Positions 54,209 to 63,237 of a stretch of 64,000 bases of DNA are shown here, in pieces. This DNA comes from Curtobacterium sp. A7_M15. GTDB taxonomy: Bacteria; Actinomycetota; Actinomycetes; Actinomycetales; Microbacteriaceae. Under the pieces are notes generated by a model that had not been told where the DNA came from, did no database searches, and was given only the letters and a program-made list of their open reading frames with translations. Numbering within the stretch: position 1 is the first letter of the stretch; the number at the start of each line of letters is the position of its first letter. Position numbers and translations under genes: made by a program. The stretch is from positions 1 through 64,000 of the forward strand of contig NZ_JAUZED010000002.1 of assembly GCF_030705415.1 (NCBI RefSeq), given 5' to 3'.

Positions 54209-54905
54209 TCAGCGCGGCAGTTCGGCGATGAACGTCGAGACGACGGACGCCGCGTCCGGGTGGTCCTGCGGTCGGTGTCCGTGACCGTGCAGCGTGACGC
54301 GGCGGGCCTCGGGAACCGCAGCCGCGATCGTCTCGTACTCCTCGTGCCACCCGCCGGTCACCACGAGGACCGGGACGCCCACGGCGGTCGGGGTGTCGAG
54401 TGACCACGGCCCGGGGAGCATGCGCTGGCGCTCGGCGGCGCGCACCGCATCCGGCGTGACCGGAGGGTCGGCCGGGCCCCCCCGTGAGGGCAGCGGCGAA
54501 GGCGGCACCGAACGCCACGGCGTCGAGGTCCGGTGCCGCATCGAGCACCGGCTGCACGCGGGCGATGTGGGCCTCGATCGCGGTGTGACCGCGGGCCAGG
54601 GCGTAGGCACCCGGTTCGAGCAGGACCAGGCCGGCGACGTGGTCCGGTCGTCGGGCAGCTGCCCGCATGGCGACGGGTCCGCCGAACGAGTGCGCGACCA
54701 CGACGGCGCCCGGCGGGCAGGCGGCGACGAGGGCGGCCTCCCACGCGTCCTGGTCGAACGGGACGACGTCGTCGTCCCCGTAGCCGGGCATGACCGCGAA
54801 CCGGGAGCCGGGCAGCTCGGCGGCCATCGGCCAGGCCCGTGCGGTCGATCGGTTCGACGCGTGCAGGAACACGATGGCGTGGTCGGTCGTCCGCTCATCC
54901 CCCAT
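54209..54905 (-). pseudogene. Alpha/beta hydrolase with a frameshift in a G7 tract
   Basis: The N-terminal half is in one frame (MGDERTTDHAIVFLHASNRSTARAW, nucleophile elbow AHSFGG) and the C-terminal half in another (PVLVVTGGWHEEYETIAAAV, LHGHGHRPQDHPDAASVVSTFI with the catalytic His). The switch is at a run of seven C on the plus strand (54477-54483). Removing one base restores a continuous protein of about 230 residues. Either a homopolymer sequencing error, phase variation or an inactivated gene. TAGCGT lies 6 bases before the ATG. Confidence 0.8.
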
Positions 54906-55054
54906 GGCGCCACGCTAGCGCTCCCGATCAGTGGACGTCAGCGCTCGACCGGCACCACGAGGGAAGCGACTCTTGACTACGTAGACAATCCCGTGGTTAC
55001 CTGTCTCCCACACCCGGAACCCCGGGCGCGGAACTGCAGCGAAGGAGCTGGCAC

Positions 55055-56116
55055 ATGAGCGACACTGCCCCCGTCCGCCGCCTCCGCCCAGCCTCCATGA
55101 CCGACGTCGCCGCGCTCGCCGGTGTCTCCCAGAAGACCGTTTCCCGCGTGGTGAACGACGAACCCCACGTCACCGAAGCCGTCCGCGCCAAGGTCGAGGC
55201 AGCGATCGCGGAACTCGGGTTCCGCCCGAACGCCGCCGCCCGTTCCCTCAAGTCCCAGCGCTCCCGCCGGGTCGGGCTCATCACGATCGGCACGAACCTG
55301 TACGGCCCGACGGCCATGCTCACCGGGGTCGAGCAGGCCTGCCGCACGAACGGCTACAGCCTCGCCGTGGTCCGCACGGTGGCCGCGACCGCCGAGGAGC
55401 TCCAGCCCGCGGTGGACTCGCTCATCGGCCAGGACGTCGAGGCGATCGTCTTCTCCGAGCCGGTCGAGAACCAGATGGACCAGCTCCACATCCCTCCGGG
55501 CGTGACCGTCCTGACGCTCGGCCCGCCCGACGTCGCCGACCGCGAGAACACCCTGGCCGTCGGACTCGACGAGACCGGAGCCGCGTTCGCCGCGACGGAC
55601 CACCTGTTGGCCCTCGGTCACGAGACGGTGTGGCACATCGCCGGACCGGGGAACTGGACGTCGAGCCAGCGTCGCGAACGCGGGTGGCGTGCGGCACTGC
55701 AGGACGCCGGCGTCGCCGAGCACGAACCGGTCGAGGGGGACTGGTCGCCGCAGAGCGGCCACGACGCGATGCGCGCCCTGCTCGCCCGTCCCGACGTGAC
55801 CGCCGTGTTCGTGGCGAACGACCAGATGGCGATCGGCGCGATGTCCGCCATCCAGCAGGCCGGGCTGTCCGTCCCGCACGACATCAGCATCGTCGGCTTC
55901 GACGACATGCCGATCGCCGCGTTCCTGCCCGTTCCCCTCACCACGATCCGCCAGGACTTCGACGAGGCCACCCGCCTCGCGATGCACCGCCTGTTCCGCA
56001 CGCTCGACGGCCACCCGCCGGCCGAGCGTCACCGGATGCTCCCCGGTCAGCTGATCACGCGCGCCACCAGCGCGCCGCCATCTCCGGGACGGCGGCACCT
56101 CCGCCCCGCCGACTGA
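55055..56116 (+). CDS. LacI-family transcriptional regulator
   Basis: 353 residues. The N-terminal HTH MTDVAALAGVSQKTVSRVVNDEPHVTEAVRAKVEAAI (residues about 15-50) with hinge RSLKSQRSRRVGLI; the effector domain of the periplasmic-binding type ends with DISIVGFDDMPIAAFLPVPLTTIRQDF. GAAGGAG upstream. Located directly before the ABC-GH42 operon on the same strand, so its likely operator is 56155-56166 and the inducer a beta-galactoside or arabinoside. Confidence 0.93.
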   Translation: MSDTAPVRRLRPASMTDVAALAGVSQKTVSRVVNDEPHVTEAVRAKVEAAIAELGFRPNAAARSLKSQRSRRVGLITIGTNLYGPTAMLTGVEQACRTNGYSLAVVRTVAATAEELQPAVDSLIGQDVEAIVFSEPVENQMDQLHIPPGVTVLTLGPPDVADRENTLAVGLDETGAAFAATDHLLALGHETVWHIAGPGNWTSSQRRERGWRAALQDAGVAEHEPVEGDWSPQSGHDAMRALLARPDVTAVFVANDQMAIGAMSAIQQAGLSVPHDISIVGFDDMPIAAFLPVPLTTIRQDFDEATRLAMHRLFRTLDGHPPAERHRMLPGQLITRATSAPPSPGRRHLRPAD

Positions 56117-56154
56117 TCACCCGACGGGAGGCGCGGCTCGCCGCCGCCCCGTGA

Positions 56155-56166
56155 GTGAGCGCTCAC
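56155..56166. promoter_or_regulatory. Candidate LacI-family operator upstream of the ABC operon
   Basis: GTGAGCGCTCAC is a perfect 12-bp palindrome with the central CG typical of LacI/GalR operators (compare GAGCGCTC of CebR/CytR-like sites). It lies 56 bases before the substrate-binding protein start. Confidence 0.7.
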
Positions 56167-56221
56167 GCGCGCTCGCCTCCACACCCGCACCCACCTCGAC
56201 GACGACGTCAGGAGACGACAC

Positions 56222-57613
56222 GTGACCCCCGTACCAACCCGACCCGGCACGACCGCCGCAGCCGCGCCTCCCGAACGGAACGGAAGTCGGGCACCCAGTC
56301 GACGCGACCTGCTCCGCTGGGGTGCCGCCGCTGGCGGAGCCTTCGCCCTCAGCGGCCTGCTGGCCGCCTGCTCCCCGCAGTCCACCGCAGCCGTCCGCTC
56401 CGGACGTGCCGACCTGGCGTTCTGGACGCACGACCCCGGCTACGAGAAGTTCTTCACCCAGGCGCTGCCGGTCGCCGACCGGAAGTCCGACTTCCGCTTC
56501 GCACTCGACATCACGACGATCGCGGCTGCGGACATCCCGACGAAGCTCATCGCCCAGGCCGTCGCGGGGACGGGGACACCGGACGTCGCGGGGCTCGAGA
56601 TCGGCGCCTTCTGCCGGATGCTCCGCGGCGACATCGCGAAGGAGCTGCTCGTCGACCTGTCGTCCTCGGTCGCGTCGCGGAACGACGACCTGATCGGCGC
56701 GCGGCTCACGCCGTTCTCGAAGGACGGGCACCTGTACGCGCTCGACTCGGACACTCCCTTGTGCGTGTACTACCACCGCGCCGACCAGTTCCAGGCCCTC
56801 GGCATCCCCGACGACCTGACGACGTGGGAGGAGTACATGGAGCTCGGGGCGAAGCTCAACAAGCGCAAGGGCGTCTCGCTGCACGCGGTCGCGGTCACCG
56901 ACCCCGGCGGCACGCTGCAGAGCTACCAGATCCTGCTGCTCCAGCGCGGCGGCGACCTGTACGACGAGGACGGCGGCATCGCCATCCAGACCCCGGAGGC
57001 GGAACGGACCCTGCAGTTCCTCGTCGACGGCGTGCAGTCCGGGGCGATCGCCACGGTCGCCGACATGTACGGGCCGAGCCTGCAGTCCGGGCTGAAGGGC
57101 GGCACGATCCTGGGCGTCGACATGCCCTCCTGGTACGCCAGCTACGGCATCAAGCCGAACGTCCCCGAGCAGGAGGGGAAGTGGCGGGTCCGGAACCTGC
57201 CGCGGTTCGCCGGCGGCGGCAGCACGACGAGCGTCGGCGGTGGGACCGGGTTCGCGGTGCTCCGCGACAAGCCGCTGACGAAGGCGGGGATCGACCTCGT
57301 GCTCGCGGCGTACCTCGACCCGGACCAGCAGGTGAAGCGGTACCAGGACCTCGGGTACCTGCCGACGCTGCGTTCGGTCTACGACGACCCGCGCCTCGCC
57401 GCGATGAGCGACCCGTACTTCGGCGGTCAGCAGCTGTTCGGCGTGTACAAGTCCGTCGTCGACGACGTCCCGTCGCAGCACCAGAGCGCCGACGCAGCGA
57501 TCCTGCAGACCGTCCTGAGCGGCTACGTCATCAAGGCCTACAAGGGCCAGATCACCCCGAAGCAGGCGCTCGACGCCGCTGCGGCCGACTTCCGCGGCCA
57601 GACCCGCGCCTGA
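56222..57613 (+). CDS. Sugar ABC transporter substrate-binding lipoprotein
   Basis: 463 residues, GTG with AGGAG upstream. The signal has a twin-arginine-like motif (SRRDLLRWGAAAGGAFALSGLLAAC) with a lipobox LLAAC. The mature part is a family-1 extracellular solute-binding protein (TPDVAGLEIGAF, TWEEYMELGAKLNKRKG, GGTLQSYQILLLQRGGDLYDEDG). It would bind oligosaccharide and pass it to the two permeases behind it. No ATPase gene lies in the operon, so a shared MsiK-type ATPase is inferred. Confidence 0.93.
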   Translation: MTPVPTRPGTTAAAAPPERNGSRAPSRRDLLRWGAAAGGAFALSGLLAACSPQSTAAVRSGRADLAFWTHDPGYEKFFTQALPVADRKSDFRFALDITTIAAADIPTKLIAQAVAGTGTPDVAGLEIGAFCRMLRGDIAKELLVDLSSSVASRNDDLIGARLTPFSKDGHLYALDSDTPLCVYYHRADQFQALGIPDDLTTWEEYMELGAKLNKRKGVSLHAVAVTDPGGTLQSYQILLLQRGGDLYDEDGGIAIQTPEAERTLQFLVDGVQSGAIATVADMYGPSLQSGLKGGTILGVDMPSWYASYGIKPNVPEQEGKWRVRNLPRFAGGGSTTSVGGGTGFAVLRDKPLTKAGIDLVLAAYLDPDQQVKRYQDLGYLPTLRSVYDDPRLAAMSDPYFGGQQLFGVYKSVVDDVPSQHQSADAAILQTVLSGYVIKAYKGQITPKQALDAAAADFRGQTRA

Positions 57614-57625
57614 GGAGGACTCCCG

Positions 57626-58570
57626 TTGTCCACATCCACCGCCACCGGCATCCCGGTGTCCGCCACGACGGCCGATCCGCCAGCACGGCGACGACGACTC
57701 AACACGAACGGCGGCAGCGCACCGTACCTGTTCATCGCGCCGTTCTACGTGCTCTACGGCCTCTTCATGATCGTCCCGGTGCTCGCCGCCGTGTACCTGT
57801 CGCTCACCGAGTGGGTCGGTCTCGGCACCCCGAACTGGATCGGGCTGTCGAACTACGCGAACCTGTTCCGCGACACGAGCTTCGGCACCGCCCTGGTGAA
57901 CTCGCTGATCTACACGCTCATCGCCGTGTTCGTCATCGTGCCGGTCTCCCTGCTCGTCGCGCAGGCGCTCAACGCCAAGGGGCTGCGCGCCCGCGACCTG
58001 TTCCGCGTGACGTTCTTCATCCCGATGGTGCTGTCGCCGATCGTCATCGCGCTCATCTACAGCCTGGTGTTCGACACGAACTACGGGCTGCTGAACGCCT
58101 CGCTCAAGGCGCTGTTCGGGCTGCCGAACACCGACTGGCTCGGGGACCCGACGCTCGCGAAGGTCGCGATCGGGTTCGTGCTCCTCTGGCGCACGGTCGG
58201 GTACCTCACGATCTTCTTCCTCGCGGCGCTCCAGAACGTGTCGCCGGAGCAGTACGAGGCCGCGTCGCTCGACGGGGCGGGCGCGTTCCGGAAGTTCACG
58301 AACGTGACCCTGCCGGAGATCCGCCCGGTCACGAGCTTCGTCGTCGTCACGTCGTTCATCAGCGCCGCGCAGCTCTTCGACGAGCCGTACCTGCTGACGA
58401 AGGGCGGCCCGGGCGAGGCCACCCTGTCCGTCGCCATGTTCATCTACCGCGCCGCGTTCGAGCGACAGCAGTTCGGGTACGCGGCCGCTGCCGGTGTCGT
58501 CCTGTTCGTCATCGTCTTCGGTGTCAGTCAGATCCTCAACCGCGCACTCGCCATCGGGAGGGACGCATGA
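57626..58570 (+). CDS. Sugar ABC transporter permease
   Basis: 314 residues, TTG start with GAGGAGG 9 bases upstream. Six TM helices; the EAA loop reads EQYEAASLDGAGAFRKFTNVTLPEIRP (contact site for the ATPase). MalF-type. The ATGA overlap with the next permease means translational coupling. Confidence 0.93.
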   Translation: MSTSTATGIPVSATTADPPARRRRLNTNGGSAPYLFIAPFYVLYGLFMIVPVLAAVYLSLTEWVGLGTPNWIGLSNYANLFRDTSFGTALVNSLIYTLIAVFVIVPVSLLVAQALNAKGLRARDLFRVTFFIPMVLSPIVIALIYSLVFDTNYGLLNASLKALFGLPNTDWLGDPTLAKVAIGFVLLWRTVGYLTIFFLAALQNVSPEQYEAASLDGAGAFRKFTNVTLPEIRPVTSFVVVTSFISAAQLFDEPYLLTKGGPGEATLSVAMFIYRAAFERQQFGYAAAAGVVLFVIVFGVSQILNRALAIGRDA

Positions 58571-59475
58571 CCGCCACCACCGACCGCCCCACGACCCGGG
58601 CCGTCACGACCGCCGGCCGCCGCGCACCACGGTCCGGACCCCCGCGCACCCGCGGGTGGGTCGCCCGCCGCGGACTCCTCTACGCCACCCTCATCGCCCT
58701 GCTGCTCGTGTTCGTGTTCCCGCTGCTCTGGGCCCTGTCGGGCTCGTTCAAGCGGCGCGGTGACATCTTCGCGACGCCGCCGTCGCTCATCCCGAACCCG
58801 GCGACCACCGAGAACTACACGAACCTGCTGTCGACCCAGCCGTTCTGGGCCTGGTTCGGCATCAGCGTCGGGACCGCCCTCATCGCCACGGTCGTGTCCG
58901 TCTTCGTCTGTGCGATGGCCGGGTACGGCTTCGCCAAGTTCCGGTTCCGGGGCAAGCGCGTGCTGTTCGCGGTGATGTTCTCGTCGCTGTCGGTGCCGTT
59001 CGCGGTGATCCTCGTGCCGCTCTTCATCCTGGTGGTGAAGTCCGGGCTCACGAACCCGTGGTTCTCGCTCGTCGTGCCGTGGGTCGCACCCGCGTTCGGC
59101 ATCTTCATGATGCAGCAGTTCATCGTGCAGGCGATCCCGGACGAGATCATCGAGGCCGCCCGCATCGACGGCAACTCGGAGTTCGGCACGTTCAGACGCG
59201 TGGTGCTCCCGTTGCTCCGGCCGTCCCTCGGCGCACTCGCCGTGTGGAGCTTCCTGCAGAGCTACAACTCGTTCCAGTGGCCCCTGGTCCTGTTGTCCGA
59301 CTCGAACCAGTACACCCTGCCGCTCGGCCTCAACGCGATCTTCGCCTCGGAGAACCGCTCGTACGACCTCGTCCTCGCCGGCGCCGTGCTCGCGAGCGTC
59401 CCGACCATCCTCGTGTTCCTGCTCCTCCGGAAGCAGCTGCTCGACGGTCTGACGGCCGGCGCTGTGAAGGGCTGA
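58567..59475 (+). CDS. Sugar ABC transporter permease
   Basis: 302 residues, MalG-type. Six TM helices (LLYATLIALLLVFVFPLLWALSGSF first), EAA loop DEIIEAARIDGNSEFGTFRRVVLPLLRP. Overlaps the previous gene by 4 bases; ends 3 bases before GH42. A large spurious frame (56155-59475) ends in this gene; only the segment from this ATG is real. Confidence 0.93.
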   Translation: MTATTDRPTTRAVTTAGRRAPRSGPPRTRGWVARRGLLYATLIALLLVFVFPLLWALSGSFKRRGDIFATPPSLIPNPATTENYTNLLSTQPFWAWFGISVGTALIATVVSVFVCAMAGYGFAKFRFRGKRVLFAVMFSSLSVPFAVILVPLFILVVKSGLTNPWFSLVVPWVAPAFGIFMMQQFIVQAIPDEIIEAARIDGNSEFGTFRRVVLPLLRPSLGALAVWSFLQSYNSFQWPLVLLSDSNQYTLPLGLNAIFASENRSYDLVLAGAVLASVPTILVFLLLRKQLLDGLTAGAVKG

Positions 59476-59478
59476 GGC

Positions 59479-61620
59479 ATGACCCACGACCACGCACCCT
59501 CGAACGGAGCACCCCGCACCATGCAGCACGACCGCGTCCTCTTCGGCGCCGCCTACTACCACGAGTACCAGCCGACCCCGCGGCTCGACGAGGACATGCG
59601 CCTCATGCAGGAGGCCGGGTTCTCGGTCATCCGCGTCGGCGAGTCCGTCTGGAGCACCTGGGAGCCGGAGAACGGCCGCTTCGACCTCGAGTGGCTCGCG
59701 CCGGTGCTCGACGCGGCCCACGAGCACGGCATCCGGGTGATCCTCGGGACGCCGACCTACGCCGTGCCGATGTGGCTCGCGCGGATCGTGCCGGAGATCA
59801 ACGTCCGCCGACGCACCGGCGGCGAGGCCATGGGCTGGGGCGCCCGCCAGGAGATCGACTACGCCCACCCCGCGTTCCTGTTCCACGCCGAGCGGGTCAT
59901 CCGGAAGATCGTGGCCCGGTACGCCGACCACCCCGCCGTGATCGGGTACCAGGTCGACAACGAGCCGGGCAACGAGCTCATCGCGAACCCCGAGGTGTTC
60001 CAGCGGTTCGTCGACCACCTGCGCCACACCTACGGGAGCGTCGAGCGGCTCAACGAGGAGTGGGGGCTGACCTACTGGTCCCACCGGCTCTCGACCTGGG
60101 CGGACCTGTGGACCCCGGACGGCAACGCGCAGCCGCAGTACGACCTCGCGTGGCGGCGGTTCCAGGCCTCGATCACGACGGACTTCATCGCGTGGCAGGC
60201 GTCCGTCGTGCGGGAGTACTCCCGCGAGGACCAGTTCGTCACGACGTGCATCGCCTACGAGCGGCCCACCGTCGAGGACGACGTGCTCACCCGTGCCCTC
60301 GACGTCACCGCCGGCAACCCCTACTACCGGATGCAGGACGCGCTCGAGCTGCCGAACACCGAGGAGCCGGCGCAGTTCTGGACCTCGTCCGGCGCGTGGT
60401 CGATCGTCGCGTCCGGAGACCGGATGTACGGGTCGAAGCAGGCGCCGTTCCTCGTCACCGAGACGAACGCGCAGGCGATCGGGTTCTCGTGGATGAACGA
60501 ACCGGCGTACGAGGGGCAGTGGCGCCAGGCCGCGTGGGCACTCGTGTCCCGCGGTGCCGCGATGATCGAGTACTGGCACTGGCACACGCTGCACTACGGG
60601 GTCGAGACGTACTGGGGCGGGGTGCTCCCGCACTCGCAGCAGCCCGGCCGGACCTACGCGGAGATCGCCCGGATCGGCGCAGAGTTCGCCCATGCGGGTG
60701 ACCGGGTCGCCGGGCTCCGCCCGCACGCCGACGTCGCCCTGCTGTTCTCGAACGAGTCCAAGTGGGCGTTGAACGAGCACCCGGCCCTCGGGGACGGCAC
60801 GGAGCCCGACCGCCGCTCGTGGCAGACGGTCCACGACGCCTTCGCCCGCGGCGTGTTCGACGCCGGACTCCAGGCGAACACGGTGCACCCGTCGCAGGTG
60901 TTCGACCGCGACCCGGCGTCCGTCGTCGCGGAGCGCCCGGTCCTCGTCGCGGCCGCGTTCACGATCGCCACCGACACGCAGCTGCAGTGGCTCGCCGCCT
61001 ACGCCGAGGCCGGCGGGCACCTGGTCGTGGGGATCCGCACCGGGTACGAGGACGAGGAAGCGCGGGCCAGGCTGGAGCGCAAACCCGCCTTCCTCGACGT
61101 CGCGGCCGGTGTCCACTACGACGAGTTCAGCAACCTCGGCCGCCGGGTGCCGATCACCTCCGGGGCGGCTGCTGCGGAGCACGGGTTCTCCGTGCCGGCC
61201 GGAGCCGCGGCGACCCGGTGGGCGGACGGTCTGCTCGTCGACGACGCCGATGTGCTCGTCGAGTACGACCACCCGCACTTCGGGCGGTTCGCCGCGGTGA
61301 CCACGCGGGTGCACGGTGCCGGTCGCGTGACCTACGTCGGGACCGTCCCGGACCCGGCGCTCGCGGCTGCGATCGCCGACTGGGCGGTCTCGCGGGAGAA
61401 CGGAGCTCCGGGCTGGCGTCCCCAGACCGACACGCAGTCGGTGCAGAGCTCGGTCAACGGCCGCGGGGAGACCGTGCACGTCGTGCACAACTGGTCGTGG
61501 GCGCCGAGCGCCTTCCAGGTGCCGGTCGCGGCGGAGGACGTCCTCGACGGCACGGCGATCGCCGCCGGTGCCGAGCTGTCGCTCGGCCCGTGGGACGTGC
61601 GGGTGCTGGCCGTCCGGTAG
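59479..61620 (+). CDS. GH42 beta-galactosidase
   Basis: 713 residues, no signal peptide, so cytoplasmic. The GH42 TIM barrel: FGAAYYHEYQPTPRLDEDMRLMQEAGFSVIRVGESVWSTWEPENGRFDLEWL in parts; acid/base Glu162 in YQVDNEPGNE and nucleophile Glu328 in LVTETNAQ. The trimerisation domain and C-terminal beta domain follow (VALLFSNESKWAL, VVHNWSWAPSAFQVP). It hydrolyses beta-galactosides (or alpha-L-arabinopyranosides) taken up by the ABC transporter. Start 3 bases after the permease stop, so co-transcribed and LacI-controlled. Palindrome copy 8 closes the operon. Confidence 0.96.
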   Translation: MTHDHAPSNGAPRTMQHDRVLFGAAYYHEYQPTPRLDEDMRLMQEAGFSVIRVGESVWSTWEPENGRFDLEWLAPVLDAAHEHGIRVILGTPTYAVPMWLARIVPEINVRRRTGGEAMGWGARQEIDYAHPAFLFHAERVIRKIVARYADHPAVIGYQVDNEPGNELIANPEVFQRFVDHLRHTYGSVERLNEEWGLTYWSHRLSTWADLWTPDGNAQPQYDLAWRRFQASITTDFIAWQASVVREYSREDQFVTTCIAYERPTVEDDVLTRALDVTAGNPYYRMQDALELPNTEEPAQFWTSSGAWSIVASGDRMYGSKQAPFLVTETNAQAIGFSWMNEPAYEGQWRQAAWALVSRGAAMIEYWHWHTLHYGVETYWGGVLPHSQQPGRTYAEIARIGAEFAHAGDRVAGLRPHADVALLFSNESKWALNEHPALGDGTEPDRRSWQTVHDAFARGVFDAGLQANTVHPSQVFDRDPASVVAERPVLVAAAFTIATDTQLQWLAAYAEAGGHLVVGIRTGYEDEEARARLERKPAFLDVAAGVHYDEFSNLGRRVPITSGAAAAEHGFSVPAGAAATRWADGLLVDDADVLVEYDHPHFGRFAAVTTRVHGAGRVTYVGTVPDPALAAAIADWAVSRENGAPGWRPQTDTQSVQSSVNGRGETVHVVHNWSWAPSAFQVPVAAEDVLDGTAIAAGAELSLGPWDVRVLAVR

Positions 61621-61632
61621 GCGACCACTGCG

Positions 61633-61674
61633 GGACGGGAGGCGCGGTGCCGGTCCGCACCGCGCCTCCCGTCC
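61633..61674. repeat. Interspersed palindrome, copy 8
   Basis: Perfect 18-bp arms from 61633 and to 61674, core GGGAGGCGCGGTGC / GCACCGCGCCTCCC, 6-base loop. Lies 12 bases after the GH42 stop and 17 before the SDR stop: bidirectional terminator position. Confidence 0.93.
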
Positions 61675-61691
61675 GCCCTGTACGACCGGCC

Positions 61692-62513
61692 TCAGTCCAC
61701 ACCCCACCGCGGATCGAGGCGGTAGTCCTCGATCCGTCGGTCGAGCGCGGCCCGGACCTGGCCGGGGGCGTCCTCGCCCACGAGGGCGCGGAAGCGGCGG
61801 TCGTCGGGATCGGCGACGTGCGCCAGGACCGCCGCGGCGACGCTCTCGGGGGCACTGCCACCCCCGGTGCCGGTGGACGGCCACGGCACTTCGGGCGTCC
61901 CGAAGAGGTCCGTCCGCAGGTCGTCGTAGACGGCATCGGGGGCCGCGAATCGCATGCTGCCGGTGGCCCATCCGGTGTCGATCGCCCCTGGTTCGACGAT
62001 CGACGTGCGGATGCCGAACGTGGCGACTTCGGCGCTCATCGCCTCGGTCCACCCCTCGAGCCCCCACTTCGCCGCGTTGTAGAGGCCGAGGGTCGGCATG
62101 CTCCCGACGGCGCCGACCGTCGACACCTGCACGATGTGCCCCGCAGCCTGACGGCGCATCACGGGGATGACCGCCTGCGAGAGCCAGAGTGGCCCGAGGA
62201 GGTCGGTGTCGATGATGTGCCGCACCTCGGCCTCCCCGACTTCCTCGACGGCACCGATCAGACCGTGGCCGGCGTTGTTGACCAGGACGTCGACGCGCCC
62301 GAACTCCGCGACCGCAGCGTCCACGGTCGCTCTGGCTGCCGACCGGTCCCGAACGTCGAGCACCAGGGTGTGCAGGTGCGCGTGTTCGGGCAGCGTGTGC
62401 TCGCCACGGACGGTCGCGACGACGCTGTGGCCCTCCGCGAGCGCTGCGAGCGTGAGCGCGCGGCCGAGACCGCGGGCGGCTCCGGTGATCAACCAGACCT
62501 GGCGATGACTCAT
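61692..62513 (-). CDS. Short-chain dehydrogenase/reductase
   Basis: 273 residues, classical SDR: cofactor motif LITGAARGLGRAL (TGxxxGxG), NNAGHGL, catalytic Ser in VQVSTVGA and YNAAKWG (Tyr-x-x-x-Lys). The TAGGGT -10 lies 7 bases before the ATG (leaderless) and a palindrome covers it. Divergent TetR gene at 62571 likely represses it. The substrate is unknown. Confidence 0.93.
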   Translation of the reverse strand: MSHRQVWLITGAARGLGRALTLAALAEGHSVVATVRGEHTLPEHAHLHTLVLDVRDRSAARATVDAAVAEFGRVDVLVNNAGHGLIGAVEEVGEAEVRHIIDTDLLGPLWLSQAVIPVMRRQAAGHIVQVSTVGAVGSMPTLGLYNAAKWGLEGWTEAMSAEVATFGIRTSIVEPGAIDTGWATGSMRFAAPDAVYDDLRTDLFGTPEVPWPSTGTGGGSAPESVAAAVLAHVADPDDRRFRALVGEDAPGQVRAALDRRIEDYRLDPRWGVD

Positions 62514-62520
62514 GCGCCCG

Positions 62521-62563
62521 ACCCTACTCCGAACGAGACGCACCGTCTCATTCCGAGTAGGAT
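62521..62563. promoter_or_regulatory. Symmetrical divergent promoter with 37-bp palindromic operator
   Basis: 62524-62560 is a 37-bp palindrome: arms CTACTCCGAACGAGACG and CGTCTCATTCCGAGTAG (15 of 17 paired) around CAC. The outer ends overlap the -10 of each gene: TAGGGT (minus, 62521-62526, 7 bases before the SDR ATG) and TAGGAT (plus, 62558-62563, 7 bases before the TetR ATG). A TetR dimer (or two) at this site would block both promoters. Confidence 0.85.
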
Positions 62564-62570
62564 CGGGCAC

Positions 62571-63167
62571 ATGGCAAGTCGACGCACCCGAGCACGGGTG
62601 CACGAAGCGGTGCTCGGCCTCGTCGCCGAGGTCGGGTTCGCGAAGCTCACCATGGAGGGCATCGCCGCGCGCGCAGGCGTGGGGAAGCAGACGCTCTACC
62701 GGACCTGGCCATCGACGGCGGCGATCGTGTTCGACGCCCTCCTCGCGCGGAGCGAGACGGTCGACGGTGTGGTCGTCGTGTCCGACAGCGGGGACCTTCG
62801 GTCCGATCTGCTCGTCCTCGTGCAGGAGACGATCCGCGAGCTGACCTCGCCGACCAGCGAACCGCTGTTCCGGGCGGTCACGGCAGCGATCCAGTCCGAC
62901 GTCGAACTCGCTCGCGAGTACCGCGAACGGCTGCTCGAGCCGCAGGTCTCGGCCGTCGCGCTGCGCCTCGAGCGCGGCGGCGTCACGGATCCGGCGGGAG
63001 CAGCAGAGCTCCTCCTCGGTCCGGTCCTCCATCGCTGGCTGCTCCGGAACGGCGCGTTCACGGACGGGTGGACGATTCGGCACGTCGACCGCGTGCTCCT
63101 CGGCGTGCAGCAGGGCCACCCCGAGGGTGCGGGCCGCTCAGGGAGGGGCCCGCACGACGCTCGCTGA
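62571..63167 (+). CDS. TetR-family transcriptional regulator
   Basis: 198 residues. HTH: VHEAVLGLVAEVGFAKLTMEGIAARAGVGKQTLYRTWPS (residues about 9-47), then a TetR_C-type helical domain (LRSDLLVLVQETIRELTSPTSEPLFRAVTAAIQSD). Leaderless start 7 bases after TAGGAT. Located opposite the SDR; probably represses both through the palindrome between them. Confidence 0.92.
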   Translation: MASRRTRARVHEAVLGLVAEVGFAKLTMEGIAARAGVGKQTLYRTWPSTAAIVFDALLARSETVDGVVVVSDSGDLRSDLLVLVQETIRELTSPTSEPLFRAVTAAIQSDVELAREYRERLLEPQVSAVALRLERGGVTDPAGAAELLLGPVLHRWLLRNGAFTDGWTIRHVDRVLLGVQQGHPEGAGRSGRGPHDAR

Positions 63168-63190
63168 TCGCGGTATCGACATCGAGCACA

Positions 63191-63234
63191 CGGACGGGAG
63201 GCGCGGTGCCCGCCGACATCGCGCCTCCCGTCCG
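63191..63234. repeat. Interspersed palindrome, copy 9
   Basis: Arms CGGACGGGAGGCGC / GCGCCTCCCGTCCG (14 of 14) around a 16-base loop with further partial pairing. Lies 23 bases after the TetR stop and 3 before the stop of the next convergent gene: bidirectional terminator position. Confidence 0.9.
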
Positions 63235-63237
63235 CCG

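Noticed and set aside
56155-59475. 1106-codon plus frame ending in the second permease
   Set aside because: Only the segment from 58567 is coding; earlier parts are shadows of the binding protein and first permease in another frame.
58528-62067. 1179-codon minus-strand open frame across the GH42 and permease genes
   Set aside because: Shadow of well-supported plus-strand genes; low-complexity Arg/Gly/Asp composition without conserved motifs.
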